DNA of 64,000 nt from Pomacea canaliculata (lineage: Eukaryota > Mollusca > Gastropoda > Architaenioglossa > Ampullariidae), in assembly GCF_003073045.1 (NCBI RefSeq), contig NC_037592.1:41101760-41165759 (forward strand), in the 5' to 3' direction. The translations under genes and the position numbers were made by a program. Under the pieces are notes generated by a model, which worked only from the letters and a program-made list of their open reading frames with translations, was not told where the DNA came from and ran no database searches. Position 1 is the stretch's first letter, and every line of letters begins with the position of its first letter. Shown piece after piece: positions 12,681 to 26,800 of the stretch.

Positions 12681-14850
12681 TCCTCTTCATGGTTGACCTT
12701 CCATGTTTATCATCTATTAGGTTTTTCTCTCTTTTTTAATATTTTTCCCCCTTGAATTATATCACCATTTGATGTCTTGCACCCAAATGAGGGTAGATTC
12801 AATAGATGGAAGCATCTTTGTTCACAGTACTCACTGACCCATGGGTATTGAGAGCACATCCTGAATTACATACCCTGATCTACAACATTGTAGTTTGTTA
12901 GTTCCATAAGGCCCTTTTCATCTAATACTTCTCTACATTTAGAACTGAAAAGCCACGCAGTCAGATTATCCACGTAACTAGACACTGACAAAACTAATTT
13001 AACCAAAACATTGCAAGCCAAACCAGATTTTTTTTATGTGTTGGTACACTCAAAGATTAATGAGTCACCCAAGTGCAAACTTATTTGAAATAAATGTGCT
13101 TGATTTATTGAATCATACCAACCACCACAATTGTAACAGAAAAATCTGTTCCATTTATGAAATGCCATCATTTGAATGCAGATGTTTTCACCTGGATTTT
13201 GGAAAACTAATGACAACCTTATGTTCTGTTAACTTGCCACAACCAGCTTTGACCATAATTTCATGTTTGAGTTCGGTTCTCTGTACAATTCAAAGAAAGC
13301 GAAAGATATGACAGCCTAAGACATGGTAATTGGAATTTCATCACAGAATGTCTTGATAAATGTGGTCCAGCCACTGAACAACAAATCTGAATAGCTTTCC
13401 AGAGTATGGAGGTCCTGAACAAGAGACTTTTTCATTTTCATCTACTACGAACGTTGCATAACATCTGCTTCCCTGGTCAAGTTAAACTTCTGTTTCTAGA
13501 TACTTGAAAAAAAAATTGTATTTTGTGCTCTGCTTCATGATGCACATATCTGTATCCTTTGAGTAGCTCTTAAGTTTAACAATGAATTGTGCAATAAATA
13601 TTAAGCATTGTTAAAGATGTTATAAACATTAAAAACCTGTGATGTTGAAAAAAATGTTGATATGTCAATGTCATGGTAAATTTTGTTACAGATTTTGAAA
13701 TTAAAATGCATGGTGAAAAACAGTTTTGTTCAGACTCTTATGTGACAAGAACTAGGAGGGACTGAATCACTAAAAGTGTACTTTGAAAGAAATTGAGCCG
13801 TACATAGAATGAAAATGTACAGAATATCTTCTTCTTGTACCTAATCACCCCCAGTGGAGAATAGGGATGCAATGTTCAGAATATGCTATCTGTATTTCTG
13901 TAACTTTGGAATTGGTCTTGAAGTGGTGTATATTTTAAAGGAGCAGGTTGTAGTTTAAGAAGTTCTTGGTACAATGGCACAGGTATATTTTGTGTGTGTG
14001 TCTCTGCACTAGTTTTGGTATAAGGGTTCATGCTTGATTCAGTTTGTTGCACAGTATAACACTGATGTGTTTGAAATTATTTGTTCTTGAAAATATTAAT
14101 CCGATACATTTTGTGTGTTTTCGATGATTTGGAATATGTTTGATTAGAAAAGTTATGTATCTTTGTTTCCAGGGCTTTATATGTCTTTATAGATTTTTAT
14201 TTATTTATTTCAAATGTACAGAGCATGGGGTGTGCACAACTGTACTCAAAGTGTAGATATTCTTGTGCAGATGATGATAATGATTATCAGTATTTGTTGC
14301 ATGATTTGATAGCACATAGTCTGGGTCTCTAATTCCGGTACTGAAAACGGCATGGATCTATTATTATTATCATCATCATTAATTAATTAATCTAGATTGT
14401 AGATTGTTCTGACTGATGAATGTATTAATTAAAAATGCTTTTGTCTTATAAACCAGTTTGAAAATATTTGTATTTCTTTTCTAAATGCCATAATCTGTGA
14501 ATTAGAGTACCTGACTGTTTAACCATATAGGAACAAATTTTTCAGGTCATACAGAAGAACCACGATTTTAAAAACTAGAAACAATCAGATATAGACATAA
14601 TATAATGTGATATAATGTGTCTGGGTGTGAAAGAGTGTGTATACATTTATGAGAGTGAAAGAGTACTTGTCTAGAATCCATTCCCATGCTGCAAACTTAT
14701 CTGGACACACAAGCACATGCTGTCTCACTCACTTTCTCTCTCACACACACAAACCATTTATTTTTAAACACCAATTCTTTTGGTGAAGATACTTTTTGCT
14801 CAGGGTATATGTAGCATGACCTCATAGTTTACCTGTGTTTTTTTTTTCAG

Positions 14851-17800
14851 ATTCAGAAACTGAGGACCCTGTACTGGAGATTTCTCTGTGTAAGTTACAG
14901 TTCAAATATAGATAGCCAACAAAACTGTTACTACTTGTCAAATCTAGTATGATGTACATGTGTAGGTGATTACTCACCATCTGAGTTGTGGACTGTCATT
15001 TTTGAGGTCAGTGCCTGTGATTTCAGCTTGTCAGACTTACCTTCAGACAGTCATGCTAATCCTCCCAGCTGTCTGGTCGTAGTTCACGTCATTGTACCAT
15101 TTCAACAACAGCTTTGGGTCTATCACAACCACACAGACATTGCTGAGGTAAACTGTCAAAGTTATTTCAATGTATCATGCATGTGTGCACACAAATACTG
15201 AAACAGGAACAAATACAAGTGCACACACACAACAACTTCAAAGAGTAGGGCAGCATTGCGTTCTTTTATGATTGTCTTTTTTTCATAATAAGGCTTGAAA
15301 CTAAAAATGCTTGCATGATAGTTACTCCACATTTGAGGGTTTTCTGGCCCCAAACACAATTCTGAAACACTAAAAATAATAACTAGAACAATGTGTTTGC
15401 AGAGAAGCAGCAATCCAATGTTTCTAAAAACCATAGGATTTGGTGACAACAGTGGAGTTGATACCAGCCAGCGAGTGCGCTTGAGTGTCTACAGTGTTAA
15501 AGAACGCATGACAGGAACGGTGAGTAGAATTCATGAATTTTCTACTTAACTTTTTGTGCTGAAGCTTGCTTCTTGTGCACAATCTGCTGAATATGAACAT
15601 AATGTTTAAAAAAAAAAGTAGTTGAAGTTACTCTTTCAGTAGCATAATTTTATTTATTTTTCTGGTATGTAAATATTATTAGTCAATGAATAATGTTATT
15701 AAATGAATACTGAAGAAGCAGGTAGCCTTGTGGTTAAAGTTATTGTTTGAACCTGAAGGCACACACACCAGCCAATTTGATTCCCATGTGGTACAGCCTA
15801 CTTCACATAGTTAATCTAACTGTGGAATATACCTATAACTCTTTAGTGGGTGGAATAAGATTAGGTAGTGAAGGAGAGGAGATGGATTCTGTCCTTCCAA
15901 AAAAAACTCAGGCCCTGAGATAAGTGAGGGCTTTAATATCTCACTTCCCAACAACCGTAAGATCATGGAACTAGATTTACATTTTTTTTAAATGAATATA
16001 CTTAATGCAGCGGTTCTCAACCTTTTACTTGTGACGCCCCCCTGACGAACAAAGGTACATCCGCGCGCCCCCTTAGCCAGCAATGTAAGCTAATTTCACT
16101 AATACCGGTATAAGAAACTTTAAAAAAATGACCACCTTCAGGTTGAGAACCGCTGACTTAATGAGTCTATTAATTATGCTACCAACACCTGGTGCAACTT
16201 ACCTTGGTGTGGTGTGGTGGCTTGCGCGCCTTGTCGATCCACAGAGCTATGTCTGCACGAGCCTTGTGCTCCTGGCAGGTCTAACCAAGCCGAACAGGTC
16301 TGTCAGGGGGAGTGGCCAGACTAAAATGTTACACCCTGGCTCTCCAGGTTGAGGGTTTTGTTTGGGCTAACAACCCACTCATGTGAAAAAAAAGCTGTTA
16401 CAGAAAATGCACTTGTGGCCCTATGCTCCTCAAAGGAGCAACAAGGAATAAAAAAAACTATTAATTATCTCATAGATACTTATTAATGACATAAACTGCT
16501 AGTGGTCTGTAGCTATATGCTTGTTCTTGCTTGTACAGGTAATATTAAAAGGGACTTTGCATTGATAACTATTTCTGTGAACAGCATGTTGCTAGTCTTC
16601 TTTATTCTTTTTTCTCATTTCTTGCAGATGGCACAGCTGGGGCAGGCCATCTTCACTCTGCAGGATGTACTAATGGCCCCAGATATGACTCTGAAACCTC
16701 AGCCTCCAGTAAGAAAATATTTTATCCCTCCTCCACAATATGCTACACTCTTTCTAAAATACTATTTAAATATGCACCTTTAGAAAACATTATCCGGAGA
16801 GTATAAAAATATGTGTATTTAAGGTTTTATCCCTTTCCTATAATTATAGGGCTGATGTTGCAAATCAACATGAATTTGAACATTAGTATTAGACCACATG
16901 TGACATACGACATAACAGCATTAGCATTTCCACAATAAACAAAATGCACAACACTTTTTTTCATTCGTGAGGAAAAAAATGATCCAAACATGCTCTCAAC
17001 AACCTCTGAACTACCTTGAACAAAAAATGCTGTAGTCCCAGTTCATTTATATTAAATATAAATACTTGATCACAGAAGACCTTTAACAACATTAAATTGT
17101 GACTAATCAGTTCCCCATTTCTCGCATCACCACTTCTGGTTTCATTTATTTTTGTATCAGTTGAGGCTTGGCAATTGTTGTATCAACTGAGGCCTTCATT
17201 CATTGTTCTATCAATGTTTATTCTGAATTATTTTATTGTTATTTCAGTGCTGATGCTATTGGTGTGTAAGTGATACAACTGCCATCATTGTCATAATCTT
17301 CCTCGATGGCTTTCAGCTATTATACTTGCTATTTCTATTTTCCTTGGTTAGAGCTAACATGGTTTTGTGATTGTCCATGTGACCATGCTTTGTCTGTTCA
17401 GATTTTCCACAGCTATTTCTCGAGTTATATGTGACAGACGTCAATCATTCAAAATTATGAAATATGGATTTAATTTGCACTTTAATCTTTCGAGCTTTTT
17501 TTTTTTTTTTTTTATAAATCTGTTCTGTTTTTCTGCATTCTGTTCATATTCATTATACTCATTAAACAAGAGAATTTAAAAGACTATGAGCTGTGTCTTG
17601 AATAAAAAAACTACAGATCATATCCCATGGTCACATGCAGCTAACCAGCTATGTAAACCCTCTTCCTCTGCATAATGCTAAAGAGCATTGAAATCATGAC
17701 CTGCTTTTTATTCATGATGTTACAAGAGGCTGTTGATTCTATTTGTCTTAGACAACATGCAAGAAACCATTAAGAGTGAGTGAGCTAGTGCATCATTGGT

Positions 17801-20800
17801 TCATGCTTGATTAATTGGTGGGCAATATCCAGCTTTCAGAGGAGGATTTAGTTTCATGCTTAATACTACACCTGAGTCCTACCATACATGAAGCTGCTAT
17901 AAGTTGTGTGTTCTCAGATGCTTGACTTGAAGAAGACTCTAATGACCATAAATTGCTGGCTGGAGAAGAGGGTACATGATTAATCATGTGGTATAAAGTT
18001 TGTGGTTGCTCTGTAGATTTTAAAATATACTTTTTTCTACTTGCAGCTTCATAGTTTCTTTATGGTCTGGGCTTTTATCAGCACTTGGATATATAACTGT
18101 TCACATTAGAAGCTAATTGTGCTGTGGGTTACAAATATAGTTTTCTATACATGATACCATGTGATTATTATCATTCATCATTTTCTTTCTAAATGTCAAA
18201 GCAGTTTTGAGGAAACCAAATTACAGGCATTTTGTGGTAAAATAAGAAATCAATATTTAAAGATTTCTCTTTCTCAGGTCTTTGCTTCTTGTTTCTTTAC
18301 TGTTTCCATCGCTAATATCTGGTCTGTTGTTATTGTTTCATTGTTATTTTTTTTTATTTTTAATTATTTCCTTTTCATTATTTTTGTGCTTGCATTGATG
18401 ACAGTGTTTGCTTGTGCCATTCAATAGCCTGAGTGTCTTCTGTCTCTGTTTCATTTCACTGGTGTTGCTTCTGTCCCTCCACTCATTAGCTTATCTAGCG
18501 TTTGCTGTTGTTCTGTCAATTACTTTTCTATAACTCAACAGGAGCCATGACATCAAAAGTAAAGCCAGAATAACTGTCATGGCCTGGGTTAACGACAAGA
18601 AATCCACTCTCCTTTCCTCTCAAGACTCAGCAGTGTCAGAAGTAAGCTCAAGCTTCTCATATTTTTGCCAAATTTTGGTGACACTTCAGTGAAAGTCATC
18701 AAGACAAGCATGTTACAAAACCATGAGAACACTTACACAGACATTTTCACATTTCACATTTTTTTCCCCTGTGGCATACTCTGTAAAATCTACCTTATGC
18801 AGTCCTGCAGACAATATGCTCTCAGAAAAATCAGTTACCACTTAAGATGATAATGAGTGATTGGAGAATAATGTTATTAGATTTCTGTGGTTGTGCTATT
18901 TGCTTATCAGAAAATTTACTAAAAACAAAATATGAATTTTCATTAACATCAAAGCAGATTGTTATCATAGCAGTGAAAAATTAGTGGCTTTTAGCAGATT
19001 GCGATGATGCTATTAGCAACTGAATGCAGACTATGAGCAGTAGTAATGTATTACAAACTCACTATAACCTGATAGTAAGCTATCAGGAGCATTTGAGGCA
19101 CAGGGGCTAAAGCGACTGTCACCATGACAAGAAAATCAGGTGTCGTGGGTTTGTATTTACAGGGCTGACAAGTGGTTTTCTCTGGGTATTCATGTTTTCT
19201 CTCCTCTGTGTGCATGTGTGTGTTATGATTTGAAATGATGGTGAATGAATAAGATGCATTTGATGCCTACTGATAAGTTTGTGCTCATGTGACTTCATGT
19301 ATGTAAGCACCTTGAGCCACCTTTGTTGGTGGGGAAGGCGTTCTGTGAATAAATATATATTATTACTGTCTTGCCACCACTGTGTCTGTGGCAGAGTAGA
19401 CAGTTTTGATTTTTGATGGTTTCTGATATGACATTTTTTTGCAATTCTTCATGGAAAGTTGCATTGCATGGTCTTTGATGCAAATTTCATTTTTTACTGA
19501 CATGTGAAGACATGAATTGGTTGTATAAAACAAAATGTGAATAGCTCAGAAGTGCAGCGACAGTATGCATCTTTGTCTATTGCAGCTTTCTGAAGAAGGT
19601 AAGAATCTGCTGTCTCCTAGAGGAAGAGGAACAATTTTCCTGGGGGAAGTGCGAAGCTGTTTACAGCTTCACTTCTGCAATATTATCAAAAGATCTTTTC
19701 GTTTTGCAACAAATAATGAGTCTACCAGTTTACAAGTGCATGAGTATATGGCCGAGTTCAAACATGCCTCCAGCATCCCAGCACAGTTATTGTGAGTTTA
19801 AGACCTTTTTTTGTCATTTTGTATGATGTTCTTCTTTAATTCTACAAGAACAAAATGTATTACTTTCTTCAGCACATGCACACCATAATGTCAGTTTAAC
19901 CTTTCTTAGTCTTCCCTTTCTCCCCAGTAATGCAGTTCTCAGCATTTTCAGCATCAGACTAAAAAGAGTATTTGTCACATGGATGAAATGGTATGCAAGC
20001 AACTACCATTCAGGGAAACTCCTGTCTTCGGATTATAAGCATCTTATTATATAAATAAATATCTTCTGTCTTCATCTGCATGTGTTTCACACCTAGTTTG
20101 GTCAGGTGAAAGTTATTTTACGCACAAAAAGCTTTGTGTAAGAGCTTATCTCCCTACGTCAAAGATCCTTAAGTTGTACACTTGTTTTGATGAAAATTTC
20201 TTTATTAAACCTAACCACATAGGTTACATTGTCTTTTCATAATTTACAGCTAGGGGTATGATACTCATTTTCTTCCATTATAGCCAATAAGCAGGACTGC
20301 ATGTCACCACTAAGACAGTTCAAACTCTGACAAGACCAAATTGACTCATGTAAAACTAAATTGACCAAATGCTAATGACTAATTGAACACCTATGGCAGA
20401 ATCACATCAAATATTGCCAACACAACTATGTGTGAATGTGGGATTTTTTGTCTGCATGTGTTGCCTCCAGTAGGATAGCGGCTGTGCTTTGTGCAATCAT
20501 TTGATTAATTTATTATAGGAAACAGTAGATAAGGTTTGCTTGTGTGCAGTGCTGAAACACCTCATTGCTTTTTTGGCAATATTTGATGTGAATAGCAACT
20601 TCTTTCATGTGTGATTCATTCTTCATTTCTATGGGTCACTTTTGTCTTTATGCATTGGTTTGATTTGGTCTTGGCAGGGATCAAATTGTCTCTGAGGCTG
20701 AAGTTGAAACAGCTAGGTCGATTGATTAGTCTGGTGATCACACCAATGATTTTGCGATTAGTCATAACAGTGGTGTTATTATGAACAATAATAATTTGAA

Positions 20801-23800
20801 TGTTTTAATCTTTGTCCATGCTCAGTCATGTTTGCCACTATGTAGCCTGTATGCTAATGATTCATTATTTAATTGTTTAATTTGTTTAATTTGTTAAACT
20901 GTTAGTTTATGGTCCTGTGAGCACAGTGGATTAAGCTAAAACACTTTATAAATTCTGGGGTTTTTTTTAATAGAACTAAGGGTTTATTTTTTACAGCACT
21001 TGACATTTAAAAAAAATTGAAGTAACTTATTTCTTTATTTCAGACAGATCTGGATTAATGAAGAGAAACATTTAAAATCTCTGCTGGATGATCTGGGTGA
21101 GGTAAAGTATATCTTATGATTGAGGTTTCTAATAATGTGATAATACACATTGCTCAGCATGTGCAGGGTGCAACCTAATCAGACTCCAGCCCACAATATG
21201 GCAATGAGTTCAGTCCACAATGTGGGACTCTGTTCAGTCCCATGCATTGTGTTTGTGGGCAGAGCAGATAGCTGAGTGTTTAGAGGACTGGTATGTGAGC
21301 ATGGTTGGATTCCTGTGTAGCATAGCGAACTTCTGCCAGTCAACCCAGCTGTCAGGAATGGGGACCTTACTCCATAGAGAGTTGGGGAAGGTTAAGCAGC
21401 AAGGGAGGGGAGATGAGCATCACCCTCACAAACAGCTGGCTTCAAGAAAAGTTTGGTTTCTAACCCCTCACTCCCTAGTGACCAAGAAAGGTTAGGGAAC
21501 ATTTTAAAAAGCTGTGTATTTTTTTAAACCTTCTCTATATTTGTTGAAACCTAAGTATAGTACAAATTATGCAGTCATCCTCAGAAGCTCAACAACTTGA
21601 GCCTTTTTTAGATGAACTGCTATAAATTATGCATTTCACTCAGTATCTGCAATAATGGAAGACAAGTTTGATTTTAAGCAGTATGTAGTATATGTCTTTA
21701 ACACACTGAATCTAGGCTATTTTTGTAAATTTGATCACTGATAGGCTGTAGGCAAAAGTCATGTGACAGCTACATGAACAATCAGCAACTGGAGCCAGTC
21801 TTTTAAACTTTTTGAAAATGTTAAGTGCCACTTCTGTGTTAGATTAAACATTCTGTATTCTGAAACAGACTGATGAATTTGCAAAGATTTTAGATACATT
21901 GTTACTTGTAGAAGTGTTCAGTTATTATTAATTTTGGCATAGTTATAGACTGGTTTTTCAGATAACTGTTATATTGAAGGGGTGAAGAATGTATCTGCGA
22001 CCACAAGATATATCATATAGACTCTCAGAGAAATTCAATTAGATATTGAATGTACAAATCAAAGAGCGTTGAATAAAGACAAGATAACCCAACTATCCTG
22101 AAAACACTGAGCTGAAGCCATTCATGCTTTTAGCTTATTCAAAAGGTAAAAGAAAAATTAAATAAATTAATAACTTTATGTTTTTTTAACCATTGCAGTT
22201 GAGTACAGAAGCTGGGAAAACTCAACAGAAGATGATTCAAATGACGGAAAGTACCATAAGTCTTTATTCCCATCATTATGAACAACTTGCACAAGGTTTG
22301 TTTCTTTTACAAAATGCAAAAAGCTTCTCCAGCATGCACAAATCATTTGAAAAGCTGTCATCTAGACTGCAAATGTTCTTGTTCACATCGTAAGCCCTAT
22401 ATTGAAATAAGATATTTTATTACATATTGTTTCTGGGTTTTTTAAACTTTGTTATTCTTTGTTGCCAGTTGACCTTACATAGAAAAGCTAAAGGTCTCAC
22501 ATACAATTTTTAGTTTATTGTTCTATTCTCTCACACACACACACACACAATCAATAAGGTAAGACATAATGCTTGTGGATATCTTTATATGAGATATGAT
22601 TATTGTTCTTTACCATTAAACCTAGGTCTTAAAATTTTCATTATATTCTGTGAACAGAATACCCTATTTGTACCTTTTGCCAATATGTATTAGTTGCATG
22701 GCTCCCATTCTTGAAAGAATTCAATAAATCAAAAAAAAAAACAACCTCCCCCACTCTCTCATCTCCTTCCCCATATATGTGCTGGAATAAATGCACCAAC
22801 TAGTAGAAAAACTGCTGCATCAAATGATCTTGTGAATGGTAAAAGCTTATATCTTTGTCAGGTGTAGGATTCAAGCGAAGTATCGACAAGGACAGACCTG
22901 AACTGGAGTTTGTCCCAGTTAACCTGCACTTGGAGACTATGGCTGTCTCCAAAGACAGTAGCAAGTCTGGTCAGTACTGTGGATGATTGTCTGTCATTTA
23001 TTCCATTTCTTGCATCGTGCAACCTATTAAATATCCTTTTTAGGACCCCATTTAGAAATCCGTGTTTTAATTTCTTTGTTTTTTTCAAAGTAACCGCTTG
23101 CAAAGAGATCTGCAGTGGTTGACTAATCAAATCAGGTATTTTATCACCTTCTCTAACTTCTTTATTTTGTGTTCTATATGTGCACATACAGTTAATGCCA
23201 TGCCTGTTTTGGGGGTCTTTTGTTGTTTTTTTTTTGATTGAACTGAGTATGTAGACAGTAAACCACAGTTTGAATATATCTAAGAATCAGAATCGATGCA
23301 TCTGGTCTTTTTTTTTCACCTCATAGGTAGTGTGTATGATGCTTTAACCATGGGGGCACCAACAGCATTCATCAGAAAGTACAAGAGTGGAGGTCTTCGA
23401 CGTATGCTTCAGCACCGTAGTGTGTCCCATACCCCAGACAGCACAGTGCAAGCACAGACAGTACCACAGCATGCCTGCTGTCTGTACAACACTGTCACAC
23501 AGCTGAGGTCGACTATTATCGCCCTGTCATCAGAGCTGAGCAACTCGGATAGCACAAGTAGTTCTGACAAACTGGCCTCTCTGGTGGATGAACTTGCAGC
23601 AAAAGTGAGAAGAACATTTTTGATTGCAGTTTTTGATAGGGTACAGAGCTGTTGTAAATGGTGAGATACAGCACACCTGCGAAGTTCTTTGGCCGCATTG
23701 TAATTATCAGCAAAAGTAAAACACACATTCACATGCAACATTTTCCCACTCTACTTGCTTTATGTAAGCTGGTAGGTCTTTCTTAGCATGGTATGGTTTT

Positions 23801-26800
23801 TGTAGTGCTTTGCATTTTTATGAGATGATGTAGTCTTGGGGGAAACATGGATAGAGGCAGCAGCTGACAGGGCCAGCCACTCTTGCCTATTTTGGGTGAT
23901 AGTCAGCAAGTCCTGAACAGGACGACTAGTCCAGTCTTTGACGTTCATAAACCAGTTCTTTCTTTGGCCACCATAAAGTCGGCTACCCTCCAAGGTCACT
24001 TCCATAGGACCAGTAATAGAAACTAATCAAACGCTGTGTTAAATACAATGATTTTGATATGGACAATGTTGCAGGCTCGTAGACTGGTGCGCCTGTGTGA
24101 AGACCCGGTGCTATGTGCAGGGGCAGAAGACTATCAGCAAGAAAGACAGCTTAGCATGGATTTGGATCACAGTACACCCTCAACCAGCACCAGGCAGAAC
24201 TCCACGAATGTTGCAGATGATGTAGATCTTTTCCTGGAACCTTGGGTGTGTGTGTGTGCATGCTTTATACTTGTGCATGAGAACATGTGAAACTGAGATG
24301 CCATCAATCAAAATACGGTGATATTGTATTTAGTACAAGTACAGACAAGTAGTTTTTAATGGTAGAGTCGACTCACAATTTACGTGCGTTCAAACTTCAT
24401 AAATTTGAAATAACATGGTTGTAAAAATGTGAAAAATGTCTTAAATATTTTTTTTACAAACACAACGAGTGGGACTCGCACTATCTTGGGTGTTTGTAAC
24501 AGCAAGCTATTTCTGATTATACATCAGCACTCAGATAAAGCTGACATAGTGTGCTGTAGACAGAAGTGAATGTCTGGAATATTTGGTCAGTCTGCCATTG
24601 TCTTACTGACATCGAGTCTTCTGCTTTAATGTTGGTACCTGTGTTAAAGTGTCAAAATATCACACAAGCTATGATACAAGAAGTTCAACTGACTCAAAAG
24701 GTTATATCAGAACAAATTTTGGAAGTCTATTTCTATGTGAGAATAGTGAATTGACAGCCAGCATGAAGACAACTCTATATGAGTGATAGGACTAAACAAT
24801 CAAATTGAGTGCGAAAGTTTGCTAAATGTTACCATTGTTACTTATAAGACTGTTTCCACTTACAATGAATGTTTAAATGATGTGTAATTTTTGCATTAAT
24901 CATATAAATCATGAGTCACTTGTGTAAATAATATAAGGGTATGCTGTAGATATCAGCTCAATCAGCATTTATTCTCCTGCTGCAGGTGGTGACCAGACTG
25001 AACTTAGAGGCAGCCATTGTCAACCTGATCTCCACTGTAGAAAGTCTGAGCAGTGGAGGACAGGATCTGGAACCTGATCTTTGGCATTCTCACTTGTGCA
25101 AAGCAGTGCTTAAACTTCAAAGCTCAGTAGAAGCTGTTTTATGCAAGATTTCCATTTTTCTGATGTTCCTGATCATAAAAGTGGGTAATCTTCATACATT
25201 TTGTTTGCAAATGCTGCATATTGTTAGCTGTCATTCCTTTTCAGATCAACTCTCCTGTCTTTTCTATATGGGTTCAAGATTCAGAGTTCAAAATATTAAA
25301 TAATTTCAAGAGCGTTTGAAATAATGTCCTGGCATTTATGTGGATTTGTTTAAGTAGAAGCATTCATTTTAGTGAGACATTTTGGTTGAGAAAGTGCAAA
25401 ACATTATCATTTTTGTGTACAGGACATGAAATCCACTTGCTGTAAAAAGAAATATACATCATCCATCTACATGCATACATATACACACACTTATATTGTG
25501 ACACCTCTTGCTGTTGTGCATTTTTGCATCCTGAATATGGCTTAGGCATATGACACAAAATGTTATCCTCATCTAAAATTCATTGAGTACATTATTTTTT
25601 TTTTTCTATGTAGATTCTAGAGTTTCTCTTCTTCTCTTGCTTATGCGCTCATATATCGGTGCATGCACACACATAAATGCACGAGTTACAGTTAATTTCT
25701 TTGTGTGGATGTTGTGCTTAGGCATAAACTTGTCAAATGTGTTGCCAGGATCAGCGAGACAATGTTCACAAACTACATGAGATAAAGTGCAGGCGTGATA
25801 TTGTCAATGCTCATGCAGTAAGTTTCTAACTTTAAATATTTAAATAGCAATCTTTAAAGAAATTAATGACCTTTTATTTTTTAGTTTAACATTAAATGAA
25901 GAAAAAAAGAAAGACATTATTCATCTTTTATTCTTATTATGTTCAGTTTTATGCATTACATACACTTAATGTTTTTACTATGGACTACAGATTACAGCAC
26001 TGGTGGCAGGCGTATGTTCCGTATATCAAGTCCCCATCACTCCTGACAGACAGTTTCCTCCAGCAGCTGAGTCACTGTGGCCTGCTAGTGGAAGTAGAGA
26101 GTCTCCTAAGTTGTTATGGCGATGAGCTTGGCAATGATTGAGGACATGAGTGTGGCTGTGGATGACCTTCGTTATGTTTCACTGCAGTTCATTGAAGCTT
26201 GTGATGGTGATATATCACCAAAAATCACCAAGGGAAGGTTTGTGCAGTGGCAGTATTTTTATTGGGTTTTTTTTGGCTAGTTGTTGGTTTGGGGTTTTTT
26301 TTTCAAGTGTTGAAGTTGTTTTCCCTGGTTGTTATTATAAGTAGTGAGGATAGTTTTCAGTTAAAACTGGTCAGTACATTGTGTGATTAAACCAAGGGAA
26401 GTTAATAATAGAAATGATGGTTCATTTCTTAAAAAAAGATGGTTCATTTCTGTGAGGAGGCACCCAGTAGTGTAGTGGTTAAAACACTCACTTATGACCA
26501 GTGTGGTTAGAAGTCCTGGTCCAGATCTCATCTCTGGAAACTGTATGTGACACCTGTTTGCAGACCTGGCCATCGGGGGTTTTCTCTGAATATTCCACCA
26601 TCTTTCCCACCCCTTCTCCCTCATAGTCTGAAATCACCTCTAGGTGGAAGTATTTTTCTGCCCAACCAGTCAACCAACCAACCTATTTTGTGAGAAAAAG
26701 CATTTCCCATCTTTCCTATGTGGTAATAACTAAAGATTTCTATACTGAACACTCACTTATTGGGTCAAAAACATTTTACTGCTGGTACAAGCACCAAAAA

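Larger units (their letters stand above)
8167..14850. other. 6.7 kb without recognisable exons (intergenic or long intron)
   Basis: AT-rich sequence with only short chance frames. It holds a diverged tandem duplication at 10.03-10.47 kb and a degenerate minisatellite at 12.37-12.68 kb. The true first exon of INPP4, if separate from the PH gene, should lie here but was not identified. Confidence 0.6.

Noticed and set aside
17871-17971. Possible small INPP4 exon ([18 protein letters not shown])
   Set aside because: Splice-like borders, but the length keeps phase 0 and so does not resolve the frame problem, and the residues do not resemble INPP4.
23409-23741. Minus-strand frames of 110 and 70 codons
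   Set aside because: They are antisense to a well-supported INPP4 exon (23327-23604).
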